Shown here: in pieces, positions 18,542 to 28,512 of the stretch
Position numbering within the stretch: the first letter of the stretch is position 1
Layout: every line of letters begins with the position of its first letter
Assembly (NCBI GenBank): GCA_035266845.1
Contig: DATFMP010000054.1
Coordinates: forward strand, 1-64,000
Source of the DNA: DATFMP01 sp035266845
Lineage (GTDB): Bacteria; SAR324; JACQKK01
Reading direction: 5' to 3'
Length of the DNA stretch: 64,000 bases
The notes under the pieces: generated by a model
Databases searched by the model: none
What the model was told of the DNA's origin: nothing
Seen by the model: the letters and a program-made list of their open reading frames with translations, nothing else
Translations under genes and position numbers: made by a program

Positions 18542-19579
18542 ATGGGCATCAGGATCGGCATCATCGTCAACAACCAGTTCCACCTGAGCGACGACCCGGT
18601 GGCGCGGCTGGATGAGCAGTACCTGATGATCCGCCATGCGCGCGACCGTGGCTGGCACAGCTTCCTGGCCTCCATGCACTACCTACCGGAAGGCGACGCG
18701 GTGCAGTTGCAGCAGGTGCCCCTGCTGGCGCGGCTGCAGGCGGAGGCGGGCGAGATGGCCATGGGTGTGGCGATCTTCCTGCTCAACCTGCACAACCCCG
18801 TGTACACGGCGGAGACCATGGCCACGCTGGGCGTGATCGCGCGCGGGCGGCTCACGCTGGGCATCGGGTTGGGCTATCGCGACGTGGAATTCGACGCCTT
18901 CGCCGTGCCCAAGGGCCAGCGCGTGCGGCGATTCGAGGAAGCGCTGGCGCTGGTGAAGCGCCTATGGGGTGGCGAGGCGGTGAGCGCCGAAGGCCCCTGG
19001 GGCCGCCTGCGCGACGTGCGGCTGAACCTGCTGCCCATCCAGCGCCCGCACCCACCCATCTGGTTCGCCGCCAACCACGACAACGCCGTGCGGCGTGCGG
19101 CACGGCTGGGCGACTGCTGGTACATCAACCCCCACGCTACGCTGGAAACCAACCGGCGGCAGATGGCGCTCTACGTGGCGGAGCGCCGCGCGGCGGGCCT
19201 GCCCCTGCCGGCCGAGGTGCCCTGCCGCAAGGAGATCTTCTGCGCGCGCGACCGGCGCACGGCACTGGCGATGGTGGGGCCCTACCTGGAGGAGAAGTAC
19301 CGGCTCTATGCGCAGTGGGGGCAGGACAAGGCCATGCCCGCTGACGAGCGGCTCGATCTGCCCTTCGAGGAGCTGACCCGCCAGCGCTTCGTAATCGGTT
19401 CGCCGGAGGACTGCTACGAGCAGCTCCGCCCCTACTGGGAAGAGCTGGGCGTGACGCAGTTCGTGTTCCGCACGCACTTCATCGGCATGCCCATCAGCCA
19501 CGCCCTGCACAGCATGCGCATGATCTCCGACGAGCTGCTGCCTGCCCTGCGCGCCGTCCAGCCCGCACCTCTGCGCTGA
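18542..19579 (+). CDS. LLM-class flavin-dependent oxidoreductase (luciferase-like)
   Basis: 345 residues from ATG 18542, with GGGGAG 8 bases upstream; the frame is open further upstream but overlaps the phosphoribosyltransferase gene and is not homologous there. Family features: GIIVNNQFHLSDDP at the N-terminus, LNLHNPVYTAETMATLGVIARGR (typical bacterial luciferase segment), GIGLGYRDVEFDAFAV and PIWFAANHDNAVRRAARLGD. It probably uses reduced FMN or F420 to oxidise an organic substrate in the cytoplasm. The cofactor and substrate cannot be told from the sequence alone. Confidence 0.88.
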   Translation: MGIRIGIIVNNQFHLSDDPVARLDEQYLMIRHARDRGWHSFLASMHYLPEGDAVQLQQVPLLARLQAEAGEMAMGVAIFLLNLHNPVYTAETMATLGVIARGRLTLGIGLGYRDVEFDAFAVPKGQRVRRFEEALALVKRLWGGEAVSAEGPWGRLRDVRLNLLPIQRPHPPIWFAANHDNAVRRAARLGDCWYINPHATLETNRRQMALYVAERRAAGLPLPAEVPCRKEIFCARDRRTALAMVGPYLEEKYRLYAQWGQDKAMPADERLDLPFEELTRQRFVIGSPEDCYEQLRPYWEELGVTQFVFRTHFIGMPISHALHSMRMISDELLPALRAVQPAPLR

Positions 19580-20071
19580 AGGTTCCGGTCGGCGCTGTTA
19601 TACTTAAATCAATTTTATTGCGTCAAAACGATAGCATTCCGCGCGGTCGGCTCGCATCTTTCCTCCCGCCACACCTACCAGCACCCGCCCAGAATTCCAC
19701 CAATGTGTTGGGCCGAATCCATGCGTATGATTTTCGGGACCATGCTGTTACCAGACCATTATATCCAGTAATAACTCTTCGCGAACCACGCTCGCAAATC
19801 CGCTCTTGCAGCGTGTCCGATTCATTCCAGTGCATCGCTAAAATTTTTAGGTAAATACGCAATAGATAAGCGCATTATATAAGTTATTTTTCAGGGAACT
19901 GCCTAATCAATTGGCACGTTGAATCGCTCACTACACCAACTTCCGGCTGCAACGTGTGGCAGTCGCGCGGGAGGGGAGCCGTGGCTTGGCCGCTGCTCCC
20001 AAGGGGGGCGCTGTGGACCCATCGAAGGTCCCGAGCAGCCTGCAATCAAACCATGGGGAGATTCGAACATC
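19580..20071. other. AT-rich intergenic region upstream of the first chemoreceptor
   Basis: 492 bases without a supported gene. The part from about 19600 to 19925 is clearly poorer in G+C than its surroundings (for example 19841-19900, with CTAAAATTTTTAGG and GCATTATATAAG). A promoter for the chemoreceptor gene is likely, with TATAAG at 19880-19885 as a candidate -10, but no convincing -35 is seen. Confidence 0.45.
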
Positions 20072-22123
20072 ATGTTCAAGAAATTGGGGCTCAGAGCCAA
20101 ACTTGTCGTCATTCTCAGCATTCCCGTCGTGTGTCTGCTGCTGTTCGCCTTGAATAGCCTGTGGACAAAGGCGGATGTGTTGCGTTCGACGACGGAGATC
20201 CAGCAGTTGGCCAACATGTCCAAGCAAGCCAGCGCGCTGGTGCACGAGTTGCAGGCGGAGCGCGGCATGACCGCCGGCTACATCGCCTCCAAAGGTTCGC
20301 TGTACCGGGCACAACTGGGCCCTAAGCGCGAACAGACGGACGCCAAGCTGGACGCCTACCTCACGTTCGAGCGCAGCTTCAACGTGAATCGGTTCGGCGA
20401 GGACTTCGCCCGAGGCGCGCAGAACATACAGACCCAACTGGCGGGGCTGAAGGACATGAGGGCCCGCATCGATGGTCTGGAAGTCACCGGCAATGCGGCC
20501 GTGGGCTTCTACACGAAGGTAATCGGCGGCCTGCTGGATTCCGTGCGCTACGCGAGCCTGCTCTCCACCGATCGCAACATGACGCGCATGATCTCGGCCT
20601 ATGACGCGCTGCTGCAGGGCAAGGAATACGCGGGACAGGAGCGTGCCGTGCTGAACAGCATCTTCGCCGCCAAGCGCTTCGATGGCGACGCATATCGGCA
20701 CTTGGCGGCCACGGTGGCGCTGGAAAACCTGGGGCTGGGCAACTTCGACGAACTTGCCAGCAGCGAGCTCAAGCAGCAGTTCTCGGACAACGAGAAGAGC
20801 CATTCGTTCCAGGAGGTGCAGCGCATGCGCGAGGCCGCGCTGCAGACCAATGCCGGTGCCGATGCCCTGGCGGTGCAGCCCAGCTACTGGTTCAACATGG
20901 CCACCCAGCGCATCGACGCCCTGAAGAAGGTGGAGGACAGCGCCGCCTCCTCCATTGTCGACTACGCGCAGCGGCTGTACTCCACCACCATGCTGTCCTT
21001 CATCGTGCTGATGGTGGTGGCGGTGCTCGCCATTGCATTCACGCTGCTGGTGGGCTGGGCCATGACACGCAATATCCTACGCTCCATCAATGCGCTGATC
21101 GAGGAGCTGTTCGGGGGTGCCTCGCAGACCCTCAACGCCTCCAAACAGGTTGCCTCCGCCAGCCAATCCCTGGCCGAGGGCGCCTCGGAGCAGGCGGCGA
21201 GCCTGGAGGAGATCTCCTCCACGCTGGAGGAGCTATCCAGCATGACGCGCCAGAACGCGGACAGTTCCACGCAGGTGGAGTCGCTCTCCGATGGCGTGAA
21301 CGACTCCGCCAAGCAGGGCGTCTCGGCCATGGGCCGCATGGAGTCGGCGATCAAGGAGATCAAGGATTCGTCCGACCAGACGGCCAAGATCATCAAGACC
21401 ATTGACGAGATCGCCTTCCAGACCAACCTGCTGGCGCTCAACGCCGCGGTGGAGGCCGCCCGTGCCGGCGATGCGGGCAAGGGCTTCGCGGTGGTGGCCG
21501 AGGAGGTGCGCAACCTGGCCCAGCGCAGCGCACAGGCAGCCCGCTCCACCAGCGAGCTGATCGAAACCTCGCAGCAGCGCGCCGACGCCGGCGTGGCCGT
21601 GAGCAAGGAGGTGCAAACCGCCCTGGAGCAGGTGAACGCAGCGATCAACCAGGTGCTGCCGCTGATCAAGGACGTCTCCACAGCCAGTGGCGAACAATCG
21701 CGGGGCCTGGAGCAGGTCAACGAGGCCCTGGCGCAGATGGACACCGTCACCCAGAGCAATGCTTCCAATGCCGAAGAAAACTCCGCCTCCAGCGAGGAGT
21801 TGAGCGCGCAGGCGGAAAGCCTGAACACCATCGTGGACGCGCTGCTACAGCTGATCTACGGGCATGGCCAGGGCGGCGACCGGCTGCGGATCGAGGAGGG
21901 CGCGGGTCACACTCGCTCAGCCTCCCACGGGCACACGAATGGGCATGCGCTGCCCGGGCCGGGGCACACCAACGGAGCCGAAGGCGCACCGAAAGCCACC
22001 GGCGGCAAGCCGACGCGCCTGGGGCTGAAGGAGAAGATCGAGCAGGACCAGCATCATCTCCCCCTGAAGGAGATGCCGAACCTTCACGGCCTGGGCGACG
22101 CGGACTTCCGCGACATGAACTAG
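20072..22123 (+). CDS. methyl-accepting chemotaxis protein with NIT sensor domain
   Basis: 683 residues from ATG 20072 (MFKKLGLRAKLVVIL). First transmembrane segment about 10-28; a periplasmic NIT (nitrate/nitrite-sensing type) domain with the diagnostic LVHELQAERGMTAGYIAS; second transmembrane segment near residues 305-330; then a coiled-coil signalling domain with the conserved hairpin tip FQTNLLALNAAVEAARAGD. No clear HAMP is seen. The tail is His-, Gly- and Pro-rich and ends GDADFRDMN, which resembles the end of the second chemoreceptor (30568-32226). It signals to CheA/CheW. No che genes are in the window, so this is an orphan receptor. Confidence 0.92.
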   Translation: MFKKLGLRAKLVVILSIPVVCLLLFALNSLWTKADVLRSTTEIQQLANMSKQASALVHELQAERGMTAGYIASKGSLYRAQLGPKREQTDAKLDAYLTFERSFNVNRFGEDFARGAQNIQTQLAGLKDMRARIDGLEVTGNAAVGFYTKVIGGLLDSVRYASLLSTDRNMTRMISAYDALLQGKEYAGQERAVLNSIFAAKRFDGDAYRHLAATVALENLGLGNFDELASSELKQQFSDNEKSHSFQEVQRMREAALQTNAGADALAVQPSYWFNMATQRIDALKKVEDSAASSIVDYAQRLYSTTMLSFIVLMVVAVLAIAFTLLVGWAMTRNILRSINALIEELFGGASQTLNASKQVASASQSLAEGASEQAASLEEISSTLEELSSMTRQNADSSTQVESLSDGVNDSAKQGVSAMGRMESAIKEIKDSSDQTAKIIKTIDEIAFQTNLLALNAAVEAARAGDAGKGFAVVAEEVRNLAQRSAQAARSTSELIETSQQRADAGVAVSKEVQTALEQVNAAINQVLPLIKDVSTASGEQSRGLEQVNEALAQMDTVTQSNASNAEENSASSEELSAQAESLNTIVDALLQLIYGHGQGGDRLRIEEGAGHTRSASHGHTNGHALPGPGHTNGAEGAPKATGGKPTRLGLKEKIEQDQHHLPLKEMPNLHGLGDADFRDMN

Positions 22124-22132
22124 TCCATTTCA

Positions 22133-22159
22133 CCGCAGGGGGCCACAGGCCTCCTGCGG
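22133..22159. terminator. bidirectional hairpin between chemoreceptor and cupin genes
   Basis: CCGCAGG-G-GGCC-ACA-GGCC-T-CCTGCGG: 11 paired bases plus one G-T wobble, lying between convergent genes. Confidence 0.6.
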
Positions 22160-22173
22160 CCTCACCCCAAACC

Positions 22174-22557
22174 TCAAGCCTCCTGGGTCTCAAAGGTTCC
22201 AGGCGAAACGATCTCCAGCACCTCCAGGTCGTCGGAAAAGCCGAGCACGTTGTGCTTGATCTCCGGAGGCTGCAACCAGGAATCGCCGGCGTGGAAGGTG
22301 AATTCCCCCTCCCCTTCGAAGTACACGCGGAACCAGCCCTTCAGCACATAGTTGAACTGCAGCTCGACCTTGTGCAGGTGCAGCCCGGAGCCCTCGGCGG
22401 GACACGGGGCGCAGGCCCGGTGCACCTCGGCCATGAAGCGCCCACTTGTGGCCTCGCGCAGACCCAGGTCACGATCCTGGAAGTACGTGCGGAAGCCGGG
22501 CCGGAACTTGGCGTCCTTGGCGCGGCTGACCGCGAAGCGCTGCTTGCCGTCGTGCAT
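22174..22557 (-). CDS. small cupin-domain protein
   Basis: 127 residues, a single cupin barrel: HLHKVELQFNYVLKGW (motif 1 with His and Glu) and FTFHAGDSWLQPPEIKHNV (motif 2 with His). The metal ligands appear present. Such stand-alone cupins include sugar isomerases, dioxygenases and small-molecule sensors; the substrate cannot be told. It is convergent with the chemoreceptor and lies 213 bases from the PilZ gene on the same strand. Confidence 0.8.
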   Translation of the reverse strand: MHDGKQRFAVSRAKDAKFRPGFRTYFQDRDLGLREATSGRFMAEVHRACAPCPAEGSGLHLHKVELQFNYVLKGWFRVYFEGEGEFTFHAGDSWLQPPEIKHNVLGFSDDLEVLEIVSPGTFETQEA

Positions 22558-22770
22558 GCTCCTCCATTTCGTGCGAGTTCTGCGCGGGACCGCCCTCCGC
22601 GGGCGGCACGCCCGATATCGTTGCGCTGGTCGGCGCCCCAGGCACCCGGCATGCGCGGAGCGTTGCGCACGATGATAGGCGATTGTTCACGCGAGGCAAG
22701 CACCGGACGAACCCATGCGGGTCGGTGGATAGACGCCCGCTCGCTCGCCATTGCCCGCGCCCAGTTACCG

Positions 22771-23367
22771 TCAGCGCTCCAGGAACTCGCTGAAGAAGCT
22801 CTCAGTGTCCGCCGTAAGCTGCAGGAAGGCCACCCCCACGAACCATACGGGCCGCACGTACATCTCACGCTTCACCCAAATCACCTTGGCCGGCAGATCC
22901 AGCACCACGTCGCTTCCGTCACCACCCAGCAACTGCACCTTGACGGACTTGCCCCGGGAGAGGTGAGGATCGCGATCGAACTGCATGCGCATGCCGTAGT
23001 GCGAGACATTCTTGGTACGGCCCGCAAGCACGCCCTCCTCTGTGCTGAGCTGGAAGGCCGTCTCTGGCACGGCCTCGTCGCTCATCAGCACGTTGACCGA
23101 GTTTTCCCGGGCGATGCGGCGCGCGGCGCGCTGGTCGGTGACCTGCCCCCAGCGCTGGAAGAGCGCCGCACGCACGTATTCCGATTCCATTACCTCGCGG
23201 AAGTGATAGTTGTTGCCGCGCTCGCTGTGCAGCACACCCTGGTTCTCGAACCAGCCCATGGAGCCCCCGGAATAGGGAATGTAGCGCCCGTGCGGCAGCG
23301 TTTCCATCTCCAGCGAGCGTGCCTCCTCGGCAGACGCCTCGTCCTGCACCTGCTCCCGTTCGCTCAT
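22771..23367 (-). CDS. PilZ-domain protein (probable c-di-GMP receptor)
   Basis: 198 residues from the ATG at 23365-23367, with GGGGG about 7 bases ahead; an in-frame ATG lies 27 bases upstream. The C-terminal half is a PilZ domain: the RxxxR motif in QRAARRIARE and NVSHYGMRM as the (D/N)xSxxG motif, ending VRPVWFVGVAFLQ. The N-terminal 80 residues (HGRYIPYSGGSMGWFENQGV) are not recognised. It probably binds c-di-GMP and acts on motility or exopolysaccharide; it lies among chemoreceptor and kinase genes. Confidence 0.8.
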   Translation of the reverse strand: MSEREQVQDEASAEEARSLEMETLPHGRYIPYSGGSMGWFENQGVLHSERGNNYHFREVMESEYVRAALFQRWGQVTDQRAARRIARENSVNVLMSDEAVPETAFQLSTEEGVLAGRTKNVSHYGMRMQFDRDPHLSRGKSVKVQLLGGDGSDVVLDLPAKVIWVKREMYVRPVWFVGVAFLQLTADTESFFSEFLER

Positions 23368-23613
23368 CGGATGCCCCCGCTTGATGACCGGCAATCGCCC
23401 CAGGGTCGCCTTTCGCCCTGAGCCTATGCCGCTCCAGGTCTCCCGGCAACGCCCTACACAATCTCTTCACATTGCCCGCGGTCAACCTGCGCTGGCAGCG
23501 CACAAACGGAGCTCCCTCCCCCCGAGCGCCGGAGGAACGGCATCTGGCGGCCTGCCCACCGCGCAACCGCTGCAGAACTGACCGATACCGGCAGCAACCG
23601 AGCCGATGGGAGG

Positions 23614-23907
23614 TCAATCGTCGAAGCGGGCGAAGAACAGCGCGGGGTAGATCTGCCGTTGCGGAAGCACGACCAGCAGCGGCGCGATGCGGCCAAACAG
23701 ATCGGCCACGGTATCCTCGGCAGCTTCGGCATGCAGCATCGTGTCGTAGGTGACGAAGCTCGTAAGGCGGTCCGGCGCCGTGCGCAGCACGACCACTTGG
23801 CGGCAGCCGGGCAACTGGCCCATGCGCGCCATCACGTCCTCAGCCAGGGCGTGAATGCGCGGCAGGTCCTGCGGGTGGAAGCTGAACTGAATCTCGGACA
23901 CATACAT
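23614..23907 (-). CDS. small protein of possible dimeric alpha/beta-barrel fold
   Basis: 97 residues from the ATG at 23905-23907. The pattern QFSFHPQDLPRIHALAEDVM then GCRQVVVLRTAPDRLTSFVTYD resembles antibiotic-biosynthesis-monooxygenase (ABM)-like ferredoxin folds, in which a helix follows a first strand and a second strand carries the trace-compound pocket. The longer upstream frame is not protein-like. It faces the PAS-PP2C gene divergently. Function unknown. Confidence 0.5.
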   Translation of the reverse strand: MYVSEIQFSFHPQDLPRIHALAEDVMARMGQLPGCRQVVVLRTAPDRLTSFVTYDTMLHAEAAEDTVADLFGRIAPLLVVLPQRQIYPALFFARFDD

Positions 23908-24129
23908 GAATCGGCACCTGTGCTGGACGGCGTCGTGCAGGGCACGACCGGCACGAGCATGAAGGGTGTTACAAGATAAACGTTGAAATCGAGGAAACGG
24001 CCGCTCACCGACAGAGCGGTGGCTGGCGAACGGCGCGGCCGCAGCCATGCAACGCCAGCCCGCGAAATACGTATATAAGTGTAGCGAGACTTGCACGACG
24101 CAACCCCAACGCCCGACCGGACACCGACC

Positions 24130-26154
24130 ATGAGCCATTCCTTTGTGTATCGGAAAGACCTGCAGCCGGGCGCGCTGCGTGCGGGGGAGGCGTCGGATGA
24201 CACTCCGACTCTGCGGGAGACGAATCAGTTGCGACTCACCGTGGAATCACTCTACGCCCGCGAGGCCATGCTGGAGGCGGTCATCAACTCGCTGCCGGCG
24301 TGGATCTCGGTCAAGGATACCGACGGCCGCTACCTGCTGGTGAACGACGCCATGGCACAAGCGTTCGGCGGGCGCGCGGCCGACTTCCTCGGGCGGCGGG
24401 CGGAGGATCTGCCGGCGCTGCCGCACCAAGCCAAGCAGGTCGCGGCCCAGGCGGATGCGGAGGTTCTGGCCACGGGGCAGGGGACGGAACGCCTGCGCTA
24501 TCCCGTACGCCTGTCGGACGGCCGCGAGCGCATCCGGCACCTGACCAAGATGCCGTTCTCCGACGAGGACGGCCGCTTGCTAGGCGTGGTGAGCTGGAGC
24601 GACGACACGACCGAGGCTGTGCTGGCTGAGGATGCGCTGGAATCGCACCGACAGTTGTTGCGCACCGTGATCGAAGCCGTGCCCCACCCCATCGCATACA
24701 CGGACGCGGACGGGCGCCTGCTGATGGCCAACCCGGCGTTGTGTCGCATGCTGGGCTGCACTGCGGAAGAGGTACTGGGCCGCACATTGGGCGAATTGCT
24801 GGCGCTACCCGCCCAGGTGCGCGAGCGAATCCATGAGGATACCGCCGCCATCTTCCGCACCGGGCAGGTGCCCGCACCGATCGAATACGCCGGCACCGAC
24901 CCCCAGGGGCGCATAGTGCACCAGGTGATTTCGCGGGCGCCCGTGCGCCGGGCCGATGGAGCCATCGAAGCCGTGGTGAACATCGCGGTGGACGTCTCGG
25001 AACTGCGCCGTGCGGAGCGGGAGGCGCTCCTCGCCCACCAGCGCCTGACCGATGCGATGGAAAGCCTGCCGGCGGCCTTCTACCTGTATGACGCGCAAGA
25101 GCGGCTGATCATGGCCAATTCCACGGCCACGCAGTACTACCCGGACGAAGCTTACATCCTGCGGCCGGGTGCGAGCTACAACGACATTATGCGGGCAGGT
25201 CTGAGCAGCATGAAGCTTGACGCGGAGCAACGCGAGGGCCGCCTTCAGCATGCGCTGCACACGTTCCGGGAGCCGCCGGAATCCTTCGAGCAGGCGCTTG
25301 CCGACGGGCGTATTCTGCTGGCCCGCAATCGGCGCACGTCCGAGGGCGGTACGGTGTGCGTGCGGGTCGACATCACGGAGCAGAAGCGCATCCAGGCCGA
25401 GCTCGAGCAGCGCGAACGGCAAATCCAGGACGACCTAGCCCTGGCGGCCGATCTCCAGCGCTCCATCCTGCAAACAGTGCAGCCGCCCGGCTTCCTGGAG
25501 GCCGCTTGGCACTTTCAGCCCAGCAGCCCCGTCTCGGGCGACATCTATCACGCGCGCACAGACGTCGACGGCGCATTCCACTTCTTCATCGGTGACGCCA
25601 CGGGCCACGGCGTCGTGGCCGCTTTCATGACCATGCTGGCGGAGGCGGGTCTGCGCAGCGTCGCACCTGCCACGCCGCCGGACGCCGCTCTGGCACAGCT
25701 CAACCGGCAATTGCTGCAGTACCAGCTCGAGGGGCGCTTTCTGAGCGGCATCTGCATGCGTATCGCGCCGGACGGCACCCTGTCCGTCGCCAACGCCGGG
25801 CATCCGCCCGCCCTTGTGCTCTGCGATCAAGGCCGGCAGGTACGGCAGTTGGAGTTGGGCGGCTTCCCGCTGGGCTGGTTCGCGGATGCGCCCTACCAAG
25901 CCCAGACCCTCCGAATGGTACCGGGGGATACGGTGGTGCTTTATACCGATGGACTGACGGAATGGAGCGACACTGAAGGGCTGCAGTTCGGAGAAAGCGG
26001 ACTTCAGTCCGTATTGAACCTGCATCCGCGCAGCCGGCCGCAGCGGCTGCTCCAGCAGGTGCTGGCCTCCGCGGCGCGCCATGCCAAGCAGTGCCCCGCG
26101 ACCGACGACCAGACGGTGTTCGTCTTCACCTACCGGGGCGCGACCGAGCGCTGA
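24130..26154 (+). CDS. PAS-domain PP2C-type (SpoIIE/RsbU) serine phosphatase
   Basis: 674 residues from ATG 24130; an in-frame ATG at 24091 is possible. Three PAS domains: SLPAWISVKDTDGRYLLVND, AVPHPIAYTDADGRLLMANP and SLPAAFYLYDAQERLIMANS. A linking coiled coil ends LALAADLQRSILQ, and a SpoIIE domain follows with the metal motifs SGDIYHA, GDATGHGVVAAF and LYTDGLTEW. It has no membrane segment, so it senses a cytoplasmic cue and dephosphorylates a serine, typically on an anti-sigma antagonist. No antagonist or anti-sigma gene is nearby. TATAAG at 24074-24079 is a possible -10. Confidence 0.9.
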   Translation: MSHSFVYRKDLQPGALRAGEASDDTPTLRETNQLRLTVESLYAREAMLEAVINSLPAWISVKDTDGRYLLVNDAMAQAFGGRAADFLGRRAEDLPALPHQAKQVAAQADAEVLATGQGTERLRYPVRLSDGRERIRHLTKMPFSDEDGRLLGVVSWSDDTTEAVLAEDALESHRQLLRTVIEAVPHPIAYTDADGRLLMANPALCRMLGCTAEEVLGRTLGELLALPAQVRERIHEDTAAIFRTGQVPAPIEYAGTDPQGRIVHQVISRAPVRRADGAIEAVVNIAVDVSELRRAEREALLAHQRLTDAMESLPAAFYLYDAQERLIMANSTATQYYPDEAYILRPGASYNDIMRAGLSSMKLDAEQREGRLQHALHTFREPPESFEQALADGRILLARNRRTSEGGTVCVRVDITEQKRIQAELEQRERQIQDDLALAADLQRSILQTVQPPGFLEAAWHFQPSSPVSGDIYHARTDVDGAFHFFIGDATGHGVVAAFMTMLAEAGLRSVAPATPPDAALAQLNRQLLQYQLEGRFLSGICMRIAPDGTLSVANAGHPPALVLCDQGRQVRQLELGGFPLGWFADAPYQAQTLRMVPGDTVVLYTDGLTEWSDTEGLQFGESGLQSVLNLHPRSRPQRLLQQVLASAARHAKQCPATDDQTVFVFTYRGATER

Positions 26155-26203
26155 GCGCCGCCGCACAAGGCAAACCGACAGCCCACCGGAGCCACCGCGC
26201 GGC

Positions 26204-26638
26204 TCACTCCTTCTCGATGTGCTCCAACTCCAGGGTCAGCGTGAGGAACTGCAGCCCGTGCTCTGCGTCGCGGAAGCGGCAGCGCACACGGTAACGAGGC
26301 GCGCGGTCGGGATCGTCCGGGTCGGCATCCAGCGGTTCGCAAGCCAGCACGTCCGTCTGCGTGGAGAAGACACTGGCCAGGGAGAGCGTCAACGGACGCT
26401 CGGAAAAGTAGGCGAAGGGACTGCGAAAGGCGACGCCGGAGACGGACATGTCCTCCACCTGCACGGACGTCTCCCGGGCAGTGGCGATATCCTGCGAGCC
26501 GACGGCGAAACGCGGATGCTGACGGCGCTCGTCTGCGGAGGCCAGCACGCGCACCCGCCCACCCGCGCGAGCCTCCTCCAGCAGGCGCTGGTAGCCCTCG
26601 AACCAGACATCACGGATGTTTCGAATCTCGTCGCGCAC
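26204..26638 (-). CDS. PilZ-domain protein
   Basis: 144 residues with a GTG start; no in-frame ATG exists before an upstream stop. The PilZ motifs are ERRQHPRFAVG (RxxxR) and VEDMSVSGVAFRSP (DxSxxG), and the barrel continues to RVRCRFRDAEHGLQFL. A helical N-terminal segment precedes it (IRDVWFEGYQRLLEEARA). It probably binds c-di-GMP, and is convergent with the PAS-PP2C gene 49 bases away. Confidence 0.82.
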   Translation of the reverse strand: MRDEIRNIRDVWFEGYQRLLEEARAGGRVRVLASADERRQHPRFAVGSQDIATARETSVQVEDMSVSGVAFRSPFAYFSERPLTLSLASVFSTQTDVLACEPLDADPDDPDRAPRYRVRCRFRDAEHGLQFLTLTLELEHIEKE

Positions 26639-26831
26639 GATGGCCCTGGGAATAAGGCTGCCTTCTTTTCATGACCCAGCGTGCCGCGCCAGGTCAAGCA
26701 CCCCGGCTGGCACGGGCGCTGCCGGCATGGAAAGGTGGCTGCGGTGACAAGCAGGACGGGGTGTCACGGTGGTTGCCACTTGCGAACGCCCGTGAATACG
26801 CGCAGGATCGCGCGGAGATCGGACGAGGAGC

Positions 26832-27359
26832 ATGCGCACAGCGGCTTTGATCGTGTTGCTGACGGTGCCGGCGTGGCACCTGGCACTGGCGGCGCCCGGA
26901 AACGGCTTTGGCCTGGCGGGCGGGCCGACTGCCCATTCCGTGCGCCTGACGTTCCTCGACGGCACCTCGCAGCGCTACACGAGCGCGGGGCTGGGCGTGA
27001 CGGGCGACGCCCAGTTCGTGGTCAATGAGCGCTGGAGCCTCGATTCCTTCCTATCCCTCACCCTGGAGCGCAGTCACGGCGACGTGACGGCCACGATCAG
27101 CAACGGCATGGCAGGCTTCCAGGTGCGGCGCTGGTTTGGCCAGTTCTTCATGGGCGCGCACCTGGGCGAGTATACCGAGTTGCTGCGCGATGCCACGCAC
27201 GCGCAGACGGTCTACGGGCCGGGCATGGGCGCGGCGGTGGGGCAGGAGCGGCCGGACGGCCTGATCTGGAGCGCGCAACTGGACCTGCCGCGCAAGCTGA
27301 TCGCCCCGGGCGAGGTCCGCGTCGGCCTGCTGCTGCAGGTCGGCTGGCGCTGGTACTGA
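26832..27359 (+). CDS. exported barrel-like protein of unknown function
   Basis: 175 residues with a signal peptide (MRTAALIVLLTVPAWHLALA). The mature part alternates hydrophobic and polar residues in strand-like stretches and ends VGLLLQVGWRWY with an aromatic last residue, as in outer-membrane beta barrels. It is followed after 17 bases by another barrel-like gene on the same strand. No family recognised. Confidence 0.6.
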   Translation: MRTAALIVLLTVPAWHLALAAPGNGFGLAGGPTAHSVRLTFLDGTSQRYTSAGLGVTGDAQFVVNERWSLDSFLSLTLERSHGDVTATISNGMAGFQVRRWFGQFFMGAHLGEYTELLRDATHAQTVYGPGMGAAVGQERPDGLIWSAQLDLPRKLIAPGEVRVGLLLQVGWRWY

Positions 27360-27376
27360 GGCGGAGACCTCTTGCG

Positions 27377-28225
27377 ATGAAAGCGCTGTGCGCCCTTCTC
27401 CCGGCCTTGGTGTTGCTAGCCACCTTGTGCTGCGCGCAGACGGCCGTGCCTCAAGCGCCCTCCGCGCAACAGACCCCAGGGTCCATCACGGAGCTGCCGG
27501 GCGCGCTGCCCCCGGCACCGACAGAGGAATCCCCCCAAACCGACGCGGCGCAGCCTGCGGCCATCGCGCTGGGTCGGCAGGTTTGGCAGGAGAGCTGGGA
27601 CGCCCTGCACGGACAGAGCATCATCCTGGGAGCCGGCTACACGCAGGGCACGCTGAAGTTCCCCAAGTTCCGCGGCGCGCCAGGCGTTGACCCGCAGGTG
27701 ACGGACAATGGGCGCCTGACGCTGCTGTTCCGCTACGAGACCACGGAGCGGTACTTCGCGAAGCTCCCGCTGCAGGTGGGGCAGGTGGCCTTCGGCTACA
27801 ACTTCGCGGGCAGCTACGCCATGCTGCAGGTGGATCGGCAGCTCGTGGACAACCCGTTCATGGGGCAGAACTTGGGGACGAGTGTGCACGGAAACTACCT
27901 GGCTGGCGCCCCGCAGCTATTCGTGCGCATCGGGCCGCTGTATGCCGATCGCGCCGTGTTTTGGAAGTTCGCCGTGGGCCTGGGGGCGGCGCTCGTGCGC
28001 CTGCACGGCACCGTGCTGCCTCACAACGGGCAGGTGGCCGAGCCCGTGGAAGCCGTGGACAGCGAGGGCACCCGCCTGGCCGAATACATCACGGTCAACT
28101 GGGAGTTGCAGATGGAGCGCTGGCTCCTGGCCTTCCAGTCCCACTACCTGCAGGGTCACGCTGGACAGGATTTCTTCACTTACGAGGTCTACGCCCTCAG
28201 CCTGGGCTACACGGTGCGCTTCTGA
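27377..28225 (+). CDS. probable outer-membrane beta-barrel protein
   Basis: 282 residues. The signal peptide is MKALCALLPALVLLATLCCA; the double Cys is not a good lipobox. A Pro/Gln/Ala-rich linker (about 22-62) follows, then repeated amphipathic strands (LTLLFRYETTERYF, QVAFGYNFAGSYAMLQV), and the last strand ends YALSLGYTVRF with the C-terminal Phe typical of BAM substrates. It probably forms an operon with the preceding gene. Function unknown. Confidence 0.65.
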   Translation: MKALCALLPALVLLATLCCAQTAVPQAPSAQQTPGSITELPGALPPAPTEESPQTDAAQPAAIALGRQVWQESWDALHGQSIILGAGYTQGTLKFPKFRGAPGVDPQVTDNGRLTLLFRYETTERYFAKLPLQVGQVAFGYNFAGSYAMLQVDRQLVDNPFMGQNLGTSVHGNYLAGAPQLFVRIGPLYADRAVFWKFAVGLGAALVRLHGTVLPHNGQVAEPVEAVDSEGTRLAEYITVNWELQMERWLLAFQSHYLQGHAGQDFFTYEVYALSLGYTVRF

Positions 28226-28512
28226 TGCGCAGACCGGCGCCTTCCCCCCAACGAAGACGCGTCCACTGGCCCCGCGAGGCGACCTAGGTCAAGTTCTGCC
28301 GCGGTGGGTGGTGTATATTGAAGTGGCATTCCGCGGCAACTGGCGACGTGAGCTTTCCTCGCCGAGGGCCTGCAGGCTGGCCATTCGACCGCACCGACAG
28401 CGCCGGCGGAAAGCCCCGAGCCCGCTTCCAGCCATGCGAGGCTGCCCAAGCGGTGCCGTCTTCCACCATGGGCCGGGTCCATCGGCGCTCACGAGCGAGC
28501 GGGTGACGCCGC

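Noticed and set aside
19618..19854. 78-codon open frame in the AT-rich region
   Set aside because: No Shine-Dalgarno sequence, no homology, and a composition unlike coding DNA of the window.
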